Shown piece by piece: positions 24,441 through 25,150 of a stretch of DNA of 25,150 nucleotides. The notes below the pieces were generated by a model. The model worked only from the letters and a program-made list of their open reading frames with translations, was not told the origin of the DNA and ran no database searches. The first letter of the stretch is position 1. Every line of letters starts with the position of its first letter. Source of the stretch: a virus; IMG/VR virus record IMGVR_UViG_3300033146_001954, positions 1 to 25,150 of that record, one strand, 5' to 3'. Made by a program: the position numbers and the translations under genes.

Positions 24441-25150
24441 GCGAAGTATATGAAGACAACATAGGATTTATAACTGAACGGTTCAATGAAGCACATACAT
24501 ATGCTGCAGCTGCATGGCAGGATTTTACGGAGTTTATGGATAGGATGCAGCATGACTTCACTGAATCAGATTTACCACTTGCTGATATTCAGTTTCCAAC
24601 TACGCCACCGATACTTAATACTGACATTATTGGCTTGCGTCCAGATATGCCAGATTTATCTCTTGACTCTACTACAGTTCCTGCAGCTCCTTGGCTGCCG
24701 TCAGTATCGCCTATTACACTACCAACAATTCCTGTATTTACTGTGCCGCCACCAGTAGTTACGTTACCTACAGTTCCGGATTCTACACTTCCAACTGACC
24801 CTGGCGAGGCACCAGCTACTGAAAATATTGAGATTCCAACAGCACCAGCATTTACACTGCCAGCTGCACCTACATTTTCAGATGTTATACTGCCAGAAAT
24901 GCCAACACTTGATAATATTCAGTTTGAGGGAATACTTCCTACAGCACTTCCTGACCCGCCAGCAAATATGTTTGCGTATAATGAAGCTGTTTACCAGTCA
25001 TTAATAAAAGATGACTTGGATAGAAAGATACTTACTGATATTGTTAGTGGTGGCACCGGACTTGACCCAGACGTCGAGGAAGCAATATACTTACGTGCGC
25101 GGGGTAGATTGAGTGAGGAACGTGAGCTTGCACATGATGAAACACTGAAC
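24437..25150 (+). CDS. Proline-rich tail protein, partial at right edge
   Basis: An open frame from GTG 24437 (in a GTGA junction, with TAGGAG 6 nt upstream) to the window end with no stop: 238 codons are seen. Residues about 1-45 are helical and acidic. Residues about 48-180 are a Pro-rich stretch with Pro every few residues, in the pattern hydrophobic-P-x-x-P (ITLPTIPVFTVPPPVVTLPT, then VPDSTLPTDPGEAP, IPTAPAFTLPAAP). From about 190 it becomes helical and charged (YNEAVYQSLIKDDLDRKILT, RARGRLSEERELAHDETLN). Large tail proteins with an extended Pro-rich linker followed by helical bundles are common. The exact class cannot be decided without the rest. Confidence 0.7.
   Translation, partial: MSEVYEDNIGFITERFNEAHTYAAAAWQDFTEFMDRMQHDFTESDLPLADIQFPTTPPILNTDIIGLRPDMPDLSLDSTTVPAAPWLPSVSPITLPTIPVFTVPPPVVTLPTVPDSTLPTDPGEAPATENIEIPTAPAFTLPAAPTFSDVILPEMPTLDNIQFEGILPTALPDPPANMFAYNEAVYQSLIKDDLDRKILTDIVSGGTGLDPDVEEAIYLRARGRLSEERELAHDETLN

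Noticed and set aside
1-25150. tRNA genes, integrase, attachment sites, insertion sequences
   Set aside because: None was recognised on either strand; whether the source is a free phage or a prophage cannot be decided from this window.

Overview
The window is a stretch of a tailed double-stranded DNA phage or prophage genome. All 28 protein genes lie on the + strand, and most abut or overlap by 1 to 8 bases (ATGA, GTGA and TAATG junctions), as in a late structural operon. Recognisable anchors are a large terminase (10061-11485), a P22-like portal (11482-13272), a scaffold-like acidic protein (13269-14183) and an N4-gp56/DUF4043-type major capsid protein (14199-15230). An SU10-type head-tail adaptor (16244-16882), a SleB-type cell-wall hydrolase (6124-6537) and several adhesin or fibre proteins complete the set. 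No tape measure, tail tube, tail sheath, integrase or tRNA gene is visible, and the portal/adaptor/propeller order favours a podovirus-like particle. Clear AGGAG-type ribosome binding sites, a SleB-family lysin and a secreted protein with an ordinary signal peptide suggest a Gram-negative-like bacterial host. The host cannot be named from this sequence.

Layout: 1-706 has no convincing gene. It holds an 18-bp tandem repeat, a possible sigma70-type promoter, the first copy of a 28-bp palindromic element, and a G+C-rich stretch (about 300-690) with several inverted repeats. 707-4893 encodes a first fibre/adhesin set. 4893-6127 holds a coiled-coil protein, a conserved phage tail-region protein, an acidic protein and a BppU-like protein. 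6124-7361 is a lysis/accessory group: endolysin, secreted Cys-rich protein and DUF1353 protein. 7364-11485 is the packaging region: HTH protein (likely small terminase), a 661-aa protein with an ADP-ribosyltransferase-like segment, a tiny Lys-rich protein and TerL. 11482-16196 is the head module. 16244-19942 is the connector and tail hub. 19967 to the right end is a second fibre/adhesin set; its last gene runs out of the window.

How the parts would work together: TerS/TerL thread DNA through the portal into a capsid built on the scaffold; the adaptor and the propeller-like protein close the neck; the fibre and adhesin proteins (discoidin, LamG, carboxypeptidase-regulatory-like and LPAITG-repeat domains) bind the cell surface. 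The ART-like and Lys-rich proteins, encoded next to TerL, are candidates for cargo injected with the DNA, which is an inference.

The main unexplained signals are three near-identical 28-bp palindromic elements at module boundaries, a near absence of GATC (two sites seen by eye), the ART-like protein inside the terminase region, a 13-copy 17/21-residue repeat protein, and the G+C-rich structured leader.
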